64,000 nt of DNA, from NCBI RefSeq assembly GCF_003702045.1, contig NZ_RBTP01000076.1, positions 182,257-246,256 of the forward strand, written 5' to 3'. Position 1 is the first letter of the stretch. The number at the start of each line of letters is the position of its first letter. Below the pieces are notes generated by a model. It made no database searches. It was not told the origin of the DNA and saw only the letters and a program-made list of their open reading frames with translations. The position numbers and the translations under genes were made by a program. The stretch is from Pseudomonas viridiflava (GTDB lineage: Bacteria > Pseudomonadota > Gammaproteobacteria > Pseudomonadales > Pseudomonadaceae). Below are positions 38,864-48,142 of this stretch, in pieces.

Positions 38864-39993
38864 CAGGACTCCGCAACCAGGCGGGTGACTTGCGGCAAGC
38901 GCCAGAAGACGTTACGTACCGCATGATCGGAAAAGCGCTCGCGCAGACGCAGGAGCATTCGTTCGGCGCAGTCCTGGCGCTGGTCGGCATCCAGCCCGGC
39001 CAGGTGGATCAGGCCTTGGGCCAGACGCTGCTCGTCCCCCAGCGGAAACATCAGGCCGACGTCTTCAACCACTTCGCGTGCGCCGCCACAGGAGGTCGCG
39101 ACCACAGGAACACCCGCCACCATCGCCTCCAGCAACACCATGCCGAACGGTTCGTGATCCGAGCTCAGGGCAAATACGTCGAACGCCTTGAAGTAACGGC
39201 GTGCATCGGCGACCTGCCCCATGAACAGCACGTTGGCACCAATGCCCAGTTCACGGGCAAGCGCCTTGAGCGAGTCTTCGAGCCGGCCCTTGCCCAGAAT
39301 CACCAACTGACTGTGCTCAGGCAAGCTCGGCAACGCCAGGGCAAAGCCGCGCAATAGGGTCGCCTGATCCTTGTCCGGGTGCAGACGCCCCACATTGCCA
39401 ACGATCCACGCAGAAGGAGACAACCCCAACTCGACGCGGGCGTCTTCGGCGGAAAACTGGCTGCCCTGCAATTGCTCGACATCGATGCGGTTATACAACG
39501 TCTCGATACGCTCGGCCGGCCAGGCGGTCAGGCTCTTGCGCATGTCATCACGCACCGAGTCCGATACCCCCAGCAGGCTGAGGCGCTTACGAAACAGGTT
39601 GGCGAACAGCTTGCGGCTGCGGCGCTGATAATCGCCAAACGCATGATGCACGCCGATCACCGGCAAACGTGTCGCCAACAGCGCGATATACACAGGCTTG
39701 AATCGATGGGCGATGCAGAAGCTGAAATGGCGCGAGGCGACGATGCTGCGCAGTTCGCGGATGGCACCCAGCTTCAAGCCACGAATGGCCTTGGAACTGT
39801 ACTCCATGAACAACACTTCATCGGACCCGCAATCGGCGACCACTCCAGGGTCGGCCGCACCGGTCAGAAACACAGTGGTGACCCGATAGCCCTTGCCTGC
39901 GAACAGGCTCGCGTATTGACGGGCGCAGTCCAGAAACGGCCCGTCATAGCCGTGGCAGAACTGCAGCACGTGACGTTCAGCCGAGCGTGTCAT
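38863..39993 (-). CDS. wapH: LPS core glycosyltransferase, GT4 family
   Basis: A 376-residue GT-B enzyme with the retaining GT4 block EPFGMVLLEAMVAGVPVVAT near residue 275. In P. aeruginosa the gene at this position, PA5004, is named WapH and adds a glucose to the outer core. The donor here is inferred, not read. It overlaps wapO by 17 bases. Confidence 0.88.
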   Translation of the reverse strand: MTRSAERHVLQFCHGYDGPFLDCARQYASLFAGKGYRVTTVFLTGAADPGVVADCGSDEVLFMEYSSKAIRGLKLGAIRELRSIVASRHFSFCIAHRFKPVYIALLATRLPVIGVHHAFGDYQRRSRKLFANLFRKRLSLLGVSDSVRDDMRKSLTAWPAERIETLYNRIDVEQLQGSQFSAEDARVELGLSPSAWIVGNVGRLHPDKDQATLLRGFALALPSLPEHSQLVILGKGRLEDSLKALARELGIGANVLFMGQVADARRYFKAFDVFALSSDHEPFGMVLLEAMVAGVPVVATSCGGAREVVEDVGLMFPLGDEQRLAQGLIHLAGLDADQRQDCAERMLLRLRERFSDHAVRNVFWRLPQVTRLVAES

Positions 39994-41734
39994 AAGTCTC
40001 GACGCCCTCTTTGACCACCAGAATGTCTTCCATGATCAAATACTCGAGGTCGGAGCCAAAGAACATATTCAGCGCGTCGGTCGGCGAGCAGATCATCGGC
40101 TCGCCACGGCGGTTGAGCGAGGTATTCAGCGATACGCCGTTGCCAGTCAGGTTTTCCAGCGCCTTCATCATGTCGTAGTAGCGCGGGTTGTATTCGCGCT
40201 TGAGCACCTGGGCACGCGAAGTGCCGTCTTCATGGACGACTTCCGGCACGCGGGTTTTCCACTCTTCAGCGACTTCGAACGTGAAGGTCATAAACGGCGC
40301 CGGGTGATCGATCTTGATCATCTGCGGCGCGACAGTGTCGAGCATCGACGGGCAGAAAGGCCTCCAGCGCTCGCGGAACTTGATCTGATGGTTGATACGG
40401 TCAGCCACGCCGGTCACGCTCGGGCAGCCGATGATCGAACGACCACCCAACGCACGCGGACCGAACTCCATGCGGCCCTGGAACCAGGCCACCGGGTTGC
40501 CCTTGACCATGATTTCGGCGATCCGCTCAGGCGTGTTTTCGATCTGACGCCACACCGGTTTGCTCGGGTGACGGGCGCACGCAGCGATCACATCTTCGTT
40601 GCTGTAAGCAGGGCCGAGGTAGACGTGCTCCATCTTCTCGACCGGCACGCCGCGAGCATGGGACACATAAGCCGCTGCGCCAACCGCCGTACCGGCATCA
40701 CCGGACGCAGGCTGGACGAACAGCTCCTTGACCTCGGGGCGGGCGATGATGCGCTGGTTCAGCTTGACGTTCAGCGCACAGCCACCGGCGAAGGCAATCT
40801 TGCCGGTTTCCTTGAGGATGTCGCCCAGGTAGTGGTCCATCATCTGCAGCGCGAGTTTTTCGAACAGCGCCTGCATGCTGGCCGCGTAGTGGATGTACGG
40901 CTCGTCCGCCACATCGCCGACGCGCTTGGGACCGAGCCATTCGATCAGTTTCGGCGAGAAGTAGAAGCCCTTGCCGTTCTCTTTGTAACGGCGCAGGCCG
41001 ATCACGTTGGCCAGCTCGGTGTTGATGATCAGCTCACCGTTCTCGAACGTGGCCAGGCGCGAGAAGTCGTATTTGCTGGCGTCGCCGTACGGTGCCATGC
41101 CCATGACCTTGAACTCGCCGTCCAGCATTTCGAAACCCAGGAATTCGGTGATCGCGCCGTACAGGCCGCCCAACGAATCCGGATCGAAGAATTCCTTGAT
41201 CTTGTGGATCTTGCCGTTTTCACCATAGCCAAAGAAGGTCGTGGCGTACTCGCCCTTGCCGTCGATACCCATGATCGCGGTTTTCTCGGTGAAACCGGAG
41301 CAATGGTAAGCGCTGGAAGCGTGGGCCAAGTGGTGCTCGACCGGCTCGATCTTGATCTTTTTCGGATCGAAGCCCAACTGCTCAAGGCACCAGACAATCT
41401 TGTTGCGATAGCGCTTGTAACGACGATTGCCCATCAACAGCGCGTCAAGCGCACGGTCCGGCGCGTACCAGTAACGCTTGGCGTAGTGCCAGCGTGCCTT
41501 GCCGAACAGGCTGATAGGAGCAAACGGAATCGCGACCACGTCGACGTCGGACGGCTTGATGCCCGCCTGTTCCAGACAGAACTTCGCCGACTCGTAGGGC
41601 ATGCGGTTCTTTGCGTGCTTGTCGCGAACGAAGCGCTCTTCTTCGGCCGCTGCGATCAGCTTGCCGTCGATGTAGAGCGCCGCGGAAGGATCATGGCTAA
41701 GGGCGCCGGACAGGCCAAGGATCGTCAATGCCAC
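39977..41734 (-). CDS. wapO: LPS core carbamoyltransferase
   Basis: A 585-residue NodU/TobZ-type carbamoyltransferase. The N-terminal Kae1-like domain has HHLAHASSAYHCSGF; the C-terminal carbamoyl domain has RMEFGPRALGGRSI. In P. aeruginosa WapO carbamoylates heptose II of the inner core. The start is a GTG (41734-41732) with AAGAGG upstream. It is the first gene of the run to waaL and reads divergently from the large toxin-like gene, 308 bases away. Confidence 0.92.
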   Translation of the reverse strand: MALTILGLSGALSHDPSAALYIDGKLIAAAEEERFVRDKHAKNRMPYESAKFCLEQAGIKPSDVDVVAIPFAPISLFGKARWHYAKRYWYAPDRALDALLMGNRRYKRYRNKIVWCLEQLGFDPKKIKIEPVEHHLAHASSAYHCSGFTEKTAIMGIDGKGEYATTFFGYGENGKIHKIKEFFDPDSLGGLYGAITEFLGFEMLDGEFKVMGMAPYGDASKYDFSRLATFENGELIINTELANVIGLRRYKENGKGFYFSPKLIEWLGPKRVGDVADEPYIHYAASMQALFEKLALQMMDHYLGDILKETGKIAFAGGCALNVKLNQRIIARPEVKELFVQPASGDAGTAVGAAAYVSHARGVPVEKMEHVYLGPAYSNEDVIAACARHPSKPVWRQIENTPERIAEIMVKGNPVAWFQGRMEFGPRALGGRSIIGCPSVTGVADRINHQIKFRERWRPFCPSMLDTVAPQMIKIDHPAPFMTFTFEVAEEWKTRVPEVVHEDGTSRAQVLKREYNPRYYDMMKALENLTGNGVSLNTSLNRRGEPMICSPTDALNMFFGSDLEYLIMEDILVVKEGVETYDTLG

Positions 41735-42042
41735 TAGGGTCTAGCCTCTTTAGTCTGCATACAGGCGCAGCGCGCCCGAGAAAAGGTGTGCCCCCGCACA
41801 GTGGGCTGGGGACAGCTAAAGGGCGGGATTATAGCGTAATGACTGGGGATTTGGCTCGGGGGGCTGAAATGTCACCCAGAGGTGCCCGCAAGACGTGTAG
41901 GAAATCTCCTTCATCGTGCCTGCAATATATATCTATGACCCACCGCCCAGCGTTTCCGATGAACTAGGGCCCATGACCGTGGGCCGCGACGGCCTTCGCC
42001 CCATCCTCAGCGCTGAAGCGCTAAACGGAACGCACACACATC
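41735..42042. other. Divergent intergenic region between wapO and the large toxin-like gene
   Basis: These 308 bases should hold promoters for both genes. Two hairpins are visible: GGCCCA/TGGGCC at 41968-41985 and AGCGC/GCGCT at about 42009-42022, just before the toxin start. An AT-rich patch with ATATATA lies at 41926-41935. No HrpL box (GGAACC-N16-CCAC type) was found. Confidence 0.5.
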
Positions 42043-45000
42043 ATGCAAACACACACCCCTGTGGCGTTGACGCCAACAGAGACCTGGCCCTCAGCCTCCG
42101 CCGCCCTGCAACGACTCGCCAGACAGACCGCCGCCCTGGCAGCAGAACTGGACAAGCTGCCTGCCGCTCATGAGGCGTTGCTGGCCACGCTGACTGAGTC
42201 GCAGGCTGCCGAACGCGAACTGGAAACCTTCACCCTGCTGCAACGGATCGATGACTACTGGATAGAGCCCCGTGAAGGCGGAGGAAGCCGACATGATGCG
42301 CTCGCAATGGCTTTGCAACAGATGCTGCACGACGAAGTGCAGCTCAAGATCCACGAGCACGACCTGGACCGCGACTACGCTGCCTGCCTGCCCGACGCGA
42401 ACGATCCGTCGATTACGTGCATGTCCGTTCACGTGCAGTTCAACGACGAGCAACCGGTAGAAATCGCCGGCGCATTGGCCCTGTCGATTCATCAGGCGCG
42501 CACACTGCTGATGCTGCCGGGTTTGGGTATAACGGGTTTTGCCACCCAAACAGAACTGCGAGCAACCCTGGCACATTGGCTCAACACACCTGCCACTCAA
42601 CACACGGTACTCGCCTGCCTGCCGTTGCAGCAGCAGGATCTGGTGGCGCACCTGAACGCAGACCCCGACCTTTACCTTGAGCCGTTCGGGACCGATCACG
42701 TGCTGCTGCAGTCGATTACCGGGTCGCCCTTTACCCATGCGCTCGACAGCTTGCTAAATAAACAGCGCACCGATATTCGTTACGCTTGCGGGCAAACCGG
42801 CAACGCTGATCGCCAGACACAGAGGAGCCGAATTCAGGAATCGATCACCCTATCCGGCCTGATCGGCCCTGCGACCACGCTTCAACTGCGAGAGCTGGGC
42901 CTGAGCGCCCAGCGCTATCGGCGCCGCTTGCCTGACTGGCTCAAGATGGCCAGCCAAGACGATCTGGACATCTACGCCAGGCACCTGCGCCAGTGCGACG
43001 ACGCCCAAAGTGCGGCGTTGAGCGTGCTGGGCGCCGCGTCGTCGCCTGAGCAATTCGCCACGCTGCACATGCGCACGCGACTGGCAGATGACCTGGGCTA
43101 CGACCTGGATCCGCGAGCCTTGATGATCGAAACCTGCCGCCGATTGCCGTCGTCCAGCGACACCTACAGCGTGAAGCACTCGCTGACGGACCTGGCGCTC
43201 TACGGCTTGCACCCGAACGACACGGCTCCCGGCTCGGACTTCCTCGACCAGACCGTCATCCGGCTCGATGACGCCCCCCTGGACGCCGCTTATGCAGCCT
43301 TGACCCCGGCCTATCTGGCCCGGCTGATCAACGAACTCGACCTGCGTGCGGTCTTTGGCGCGTTTCAACGCAACGCCCTTGAGCAGGAGCACAGCAAACA
43401 GCTATTGCGTGTCCTTGCTCAAACCCGTATCGCGGCGCTGGCCTGGACGGCAAGTATGCAAGGTCATATCCGGCCCGAAGACTGCGCTGTCATCCAAGCG
43501 ACCGCATGTGCGACAACAGGCGTTTGCGATGACGCTGCTGCACGCCTGCAATTGATCAGGCTCAACGAGCGCCACCTGATGGCCAGGCTGTTGGTGTACC
43601 GCAAGGAAGATGGCGAAGGCGAAATGGAGCGTCTGATTCTGGTGGCGCTGGACGCCCCCGTGCCGCAGTGCGTCATGGCCTTCAACAACGAGACTCAGCT
43701 GCTTCACGAACTGGTGCGATGGACAGGCAATCCCGCTTTGTGTGCCTACGTGCTCGACCAGATCGAGGTCGGTGAGCGCCCGGAACTGGAGCAGCAATTA
43801 TTGGCCCTCAAGCTCAAGCCTTATCCATCGGCCGGCTTCCTTCAACTGATCGATCAGCCTGACAACGACGCTGCCTTGCACGGCGTTATCGAAGAACAAC
43901 TCAAGGTGACCTTTTCCGAACAGGCTCGCCACACACCGGACTGGTATCTGCGCGCCAGCCGGACGCAGCGTCAGGAACTGCTCGAGCTGGAAGAAGCTAT
44001 CAGTGGTGCGCTCGGCAACCATCAGGCCATCCATCCGACCGGGATTCAGTCGTTCAAGGTCTACGTGCATCAACGTGCCAGCGAACAGTTCTGCACACTG
44101 CTCAACGTGCCTGTCGGTACGGTAGATCCCGACATGATCGTGATCACCAGCGAGCGTGAAACCCTGACGTACACCGACATGCTGCTCAACGGTTATGACG
44201 ACAGCATTAACCCGATCCTCACCAGCGCCGACACCCAGGCGACCTTCGTCGGCCCGCCGAACGTGGACCTGAGCGCGCTTTCCCCCAAGACCGTTGCAGG
44301 TTCGGTGCGTGGCAAATGGCTGGCGGACGATTACATTGCGCTGATCAGGCGCACTTTGCTCGACCCGCAAAGCGACGGTTACGACGACCGTCGCCAGGCC
44401 AGCGTTTACATCACCCAACTGCACATGAAAGCGGCGGCCTTGCGCAGCGCACTCAAAGGCGACATCAATGCGCAGCACTACGCCTGGCTGAAACCGGCCC
44501 TGGACAGGCTTCACCTGAACGACTCGACCGCGCAAGCGGACTGCGCGCTTTATCCGTTACACCTGCATGTCGACAAGCCGTTTATCGCATCAGGCCTGGA
44601 CGGCGTCGATGACCTGATCATTCCGGCCTCGCAGCTGACCCTTACCGAAACCGTGCTGGGCTGCTCAGTGCTGTTGCCAACCCGGATCCGCCTCTCGGCG
44701 CTGCTTTACACACCGCAGGCACCCGACGGCATCGAGTTTCGACTGTTCAGTGACTTCGTTCGCTCGCTCGACGCTGACGGCATGATCGATTATTACAAGG
44801 ACCGATGCCGGATCAAGGCCGGCCGTACCCTGTCGTTCTTCCTGCGTGACATGCAACGCGGCAACGCCAACAAGCCACCGGTCATCCCGGCAACAGCCAT
44901 TTCCGACTTCGCCGACGTCTGTTTCAACCGTCCGCTCGAACGCAGGCTGCAAAATGTCGAAGAGACGACCCGGGGCCGCAATGACATGCTGAACAGCCTG

Positions 45001-48000
45001 ATCTGGACCAGCGTCGAGATCATCGTTACGGCGCTGACCCTGCCGTTCCCTCCTGCCAGCTTTGCCGTGGGCAGCCTGATTTCGCTTCTGGACAGCGCAC
45101 GAGCCCTGGAGGCGCTGACCGACGGCGACAGTCAGCGTGCCGGCGTCTACATCGTATCTGCCCTGTTCAATGGCATTGGGGCTGGCAGCGATTTACTGGT
45201 CGGGCTGAAGGGCTTCGGCGCGGCCTTTCATCGCCTCGACACGCAAACACAAGCGACACCGGTGTTGCGTGCCCTGCAGCGACAATCTTCGCTGCCGCGT
45301 TACTCGGACCTGTTTCCAGCAGAACTGCAAGAGCGGATGTTTCTGCTCGGCAAACCCGATGCAAACGGCTACGCCCCGGTCTTTCATGACCTCAGCGCCT
45401 CATCGACACACGCGCAGGCGACCGGCCAGTTCGCCATCGCGAACGCTGACGGCGCATGGCAGCCGCTGGCACCGTCGCGCGCCCCTGCCGCGATCAAGCG
45501 CTCGTTACATGATGTGCCACGCATCACCGAGGGTCATGCGCAAGGCGTCTGCCTGGTCGATGGCCATTACTGCATCGAAATGGCTGGCAGTACGTTTCAC
45601 GTCCAGTACGACGCACAGCTGCGCTGCTGGCAGATCATCGATCCCGACAACCCGTTCGCGTTCTTCGGCAAACGACCGGTACGGCTCGACGAACAGGGCC
45701 AGTGGCAGGTTATCGACCCCCATCGCCTGCGCGGTGGCAGGCCGGGAAACCCCGATGACTACACTCCTGTGCCCCCGCAAGGCGCAACGACGGACGCATT
45801 GAGTGAATACGAGATGCCCGACGCGATGCGTCCACGCCTGGACGTGGTCCTGAGCAACGAACTTTTCGACCCTACCGGCATGGGCATGGAAGCGTATTTC
45901 GAAAGCTATTTCATAGAGCTGCGGCAGACGTTCACTGCCCGTCGAGAGAAGCTGTATCAGGACGCACACGACTTCTTCACCCGATTCACCCCACCACCCG
46001 CGCCGCAACTGCCGGGGCTGAGCACACCCATTACCGTCGATACACTGATCGAACACATCTTCAGGCACAGCAACGGTCTGGTGCTGAGCGAGGCGCCCAA
46101 ATCGGTCGCCAGCAAGCGCTTGCTGTTGCTCAACATGCCGCTGCTGGTCGAGCAGCGCGTTGAAGTCATTTACATCGAACACCTGCTGACCGACAAACAC
46201 ATGCAAAAACTGGCGAGGTATCGTCAACTGGGTAAAAAGAGCCGATCGGGCTCCCACGAACTGAAGTATTACCTCAGCGGGGTCAACGGCGGCGCGCTGA
46301 ACAATGCCAGCACTGACTATGATTATTACCACCTGATCAAGGCAGCCCACCGTCACGGTATCGAAGTACGTCCGTTCAGTTCGTCGATCAGCTATCCGTT
46401 TGACGTACACCCGGTCGCAAGCGCTGCCAACGACCCGACGGCGGCTCAGAAAATGAGCAACTTCTTCGGCCATACCCTGATTAGCAGTGACGCGGTGACG
46501 GATCCGACACGACGCTGGGTGGCGCTGCTTAATCAGCAACTGGCCACCACTCACCACCAGTTACCCGGAATGGCTGAACTGCAAGGCGTCGTCAGCATTC
46601 ACGTCAGGGATATCCCCGCTGGCCGTCCGACTCGCGTGACCAAGGGGGCCAGCGGCGTGCCGGGCGACAAGGCTGTGACCCGCTGCGATTTCACCATCGC
46701 GCTGTCCGATCCGACACGAATCGTCGAGCAGGCCCCTCTACCTCCAAGCACCCCGATAGACACGTTGCTGCTCAGGGAACTGGGCCGGCCGCAGGGCCTG
46801 GACGATGGCGAACGATGGGCAGGTGCCTATGGCTTTGTGCGTGATGACGCAGGAACATGGCTGCGCATCGAGCCCGAGGACTGGACCGCCAACGGCCCGA
46901 TGACCGCGATCCAGCAGTCTCTGCGCGATGGCACCTATGAAATGCCCCTGCCCACCCTGGAAACGGTACACAGGCTGGCCAACTTCGAAAGCAAAGGACT
47001 CGATCCCAACTACTTCTTCGAGGATGAGGCGCTGGAGAGCGTGCGAGAAATCTTCGCGCTGAAACGTCGAACGCTGCTGCAAGATGCCCGGAGCATTCGT
47101 GAAGCGCCGCTGCCCGACCGCCCTTCGCTGCCAGACATCGCGCCCCGTGTCGGTATGTCCGAACTGCTCGAAACCCTTTACCGACACACCAATGGCGTGG
47201 TGATCGGTGAGTCGCATTTCTCGGTCGCCAGCAAGAAGCTGATCATCGACAACCTGCCGCTGCTCTCCCGACAGAACGTCAAGACGCTCTATATGGAACA
47301 CCTGCTGACCGACCTGCACCAAGCCGATCTGGACCGTTTCTTCGAAACAGGCCAGATGAGCAAGACCTTGCTGCACGACCTGAAAACCCTGGACCGAGGT
47401 CATCGAACCGACCCGGACAAGGTCTACACCTTCGAACAACTGGTGATCAAAGCGCGCGAACAAGGCGTGGAGGTTCGCGCCATTGACTGCTCCACCAGCT
47501 ATCACCTCAAAGGCATGGACGAAGGCGGTGCCACTGCGCGGCAGGACATGATGAGCTATTTCGCGTCACGCACGATGCGCAAGCATCAGGATGTCATGGG
47601 ATCACACCCCTGGATCGCGCTGGTGGGCAACAGCCATTCCAACACTTATCAGCACATCGTGCCGGGCATTGCCGAGCTGCAAGGCGGAATCGGTCTGCGG
47701 GTCGTCGATGCTGCACCCGGCCAGTCGACTGGCGTGACCGTGGACGCGGGCGGATGGGTCAATGTCGGCCTGTCCAACGACCAGGTCCACATCAAAGGTG
47801 ATTATCGCGTCGACCTGGAAGTGGCACGCTCCCCCAATGCCGTGCGACCGCCGCGACCATTGCCGGTTGAACAACAACTCGCCAGACCGGGGATGTTTCT
47901 AGTGGAACAGGGAGAAGGCCATTTGCAAACCATCGTCCACCGCTCACGCGACATGGGTATTCACCGAACGCCCGTACTGATCAACGCCGAGGGCAAGCTG

Positions 48001-48105
48001 TACCTGGAGCGCTCGGGCTGGGCGGGCATACACCTCAGGCCCTTCGACGATATGGATGCACTGGTGACAGGTCTGGAAGAGCTGAACCTCACACGGGTGG
48101 CGTGA
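42043..48105 (+). CDS. Giant toxin-like protein with tandem DUF6543-like and tandem EreA/ChaN/Tiki-like domains
   Basis: A 2020-residue protein, much the longest in the window, with no signal peptide. N-terminal region: two units resembling the dermonecrotic-toxin N-terminal domain, beginning PDWLKMAS at 297 and PDWYLRAS at 632. Hydrophobic segments at about 987-1018 and 1035-1055 could insert in a membrane. C-terminal region: two related domains, roughly 1290-1590 and 1665-1960, of the type seen in 'membrane-targeted effector' toxins and in PMT C2, EreA and ChaN. The second keeps GESH (1722-1725) and GNSH (1862-1865). The first reads SEAP (1349-1352) and NQQL (1497-1500), so it is probably inactive. 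It is flanked by LPS genes on the other strand. Target and secretion route are unknown. Confidence 0.8.
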   Translation: MQTHTPVALTPTETWPSASAALQRLARQTAALAAELDKLPAAHEALLATLTESQAAERELETFTLLQRIDDYWIEPREGGGSRHDALAMALQQMLHDEVQLKIHEHDLDRDYAACLPDANDPSITCMSVHVQFNDEQPVEIAGALALSIHQARTLLMLPGLGITGFATQTELRATLAHWLNTPATQHTVLACLPLQQQDLVAHLNADPDLYLEPFGTDHVLLQSITGSPFTHALDSLLNKQRTDIRYACGQTGNADRQTQRSRIQESITLSGLIGPATTLQLRELGLSAQRYRRRLPDWLKMASQDDLDIYARHLRQCDDAQSAALSVLGAASSPEQFATLHMRTRLADDLGYDLDPRALMIETCRRLPSSSDTYSVKHSLTDLALYGLHPNDTAPGSDFLDQTVIRLDDAPLDAAYAALTPAYLARLINELDLRAVFGAFQRNALEQEHSKQLLRVLAQTRIAALAWTASMQGHIRPEDCAVIQATACATTGVCDDAAARLQLIRLNERHLMARLLVYRKEDGEGEMERLILVALDAPVPQCVMAFNNETQLLHELVRWTGNPALCAYVLDQIEVGERPELEQQLLALKLKPYPSAGFLQLIDQPDNDAALHGVIEEQLKVTFSEQARHTPDWYLRASRTQRQELLELEEAISGALGNHQAIHPTGIQSFKVYVHQRASEQFCTLLNVPVGTVDPDMIVITSERETLTYTDMLLNGYDDSINPILTSADTQATFVGPPNVDLSALSPKTVAGSVRGKWLADDYIALIRRTLLDPQSDGYDDRRQASVYITQLHMKAAALRSALKGDINAQHYAWLKPALDRLHLNDSTAQADCALYPLHLHVDKPFIASGLDGVDDLIIPASQLTLTETVLGCSVLLPTRIRLSALLYTPQAPDGIEFRLFSDFVRSLDADGMIDYYKDRCRIKAGRTLSFFLRDMQRGNANKPPVIPATAISDFADVCFNRPLERRLQNVEETTRGRNDMLNSLIWTSVEIIVTALTLPFPPASFAVGSLISLLDSARALEALTDGDSQRAGVYIVSALFNGIGAGSDLLVGLKGFGAAFHRLDTQTQATPVLRALQRQSSLPRYSDLFPAELQERMFLLGKPDANGYAPVFHDLSASSTHAQATGQFAIANADGAWQPLAPSRAPAAIKRSLHDVPRITEGHAQGVCLVDGHYCIEMAGSTFHVQYDAQLRCWQIIDPDNPFAFFGKRPVRLDEQGQWQVIDPHRLRGGRPGNPDDYTPVPPQGATTDALSEYEMPDAMRPRLDVVLSNELFDPTGMGMEAYFESYFIELRQTFTARREKLYQDAHDFFTRFTPPPAPQLPGLSTPITVDTLIEHIFRHSNGLVLSEAPKSVASKRLLLLNMPLLVEQRVEVIYIEHLLTDKHMQKLARYRQLGKKSRSGSHELKYYLSGVNGGALNNASTDYDYYHLIKAAHRHGIEVRPFSSSISYPFDVHPVASAANDPTAAQKMSNFFGHTLISSDAVTDPTRRWVALLNQQLATTHHQLPGMAELQGVVSIHVRDIPAGRPTRVTKGASGVPGDKAVTRCDFTIALSDPTRIVEQAPLPPSTPIDTLLLRELGRPQGLDDGERWAGAYGFVRDDAGTWLRIEPEDWTANGPMTAIQQSLRDGTYEMPLPTLETVHRLANFESKGLDPNYFFEDEALESVREIFALKRRTLLQDARSIREAPLPDRPSLPDIAPRVGMSELLETLYRHTNGVVIGESHFSVASKKLIIDNLPLLSRQNVKTLYMEHLLTDLHQADLDRFFETGQMSKTLLHDLKTLDRGHRTDPDKVYTFEQLVIKAREQGVEVRAIDCSTSYHLKGMDEGGATARQDMMSYFASRTMRKHQDVMGSHPWIALVGNSHSNTYQHIVPGIAELQGGIGLRVVDAAPGQSTGVTVDAGGWVNVGLSNDQVHIKGDYRVDLEVARSPNAVRPPRPLPVEQQLARPGMFLVEQGEGHLQTIVHRSRDMGIHRTPVLINAEGKLYLERSGWAGIHLRPFDDMDALVTGLEELNLTRVA

Positions 48106-48112
48106 CGCCGTA

Positions 48113-48133
48113 CCCGGCACACAGCGTGCCGGG
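48113..48133. terminator. Terminator-like hairpin after the toxin-like gene
   Basis: The stem CCCGGCAC / GTGCCGGG closes on a 5-base loop, a few bases after the stop and before the convergent kinase gene. No T-tract. Confidence 0.6.
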
Positions 48134-48142
48134 CATACAGGC

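Noticed and set aside
40232..41737. A 501-codon rightward reading opposite wapO
   Set aside because: Shadow of a clear carbamoyltransferase.
41735..42042. HrpL-type promoter ahead of the toxin-like gene
   Set aside because: A GGAAC occurs at 42027 but no CCAC at the required spacing, and it abuts the start codon, so type III regulation is not supported.
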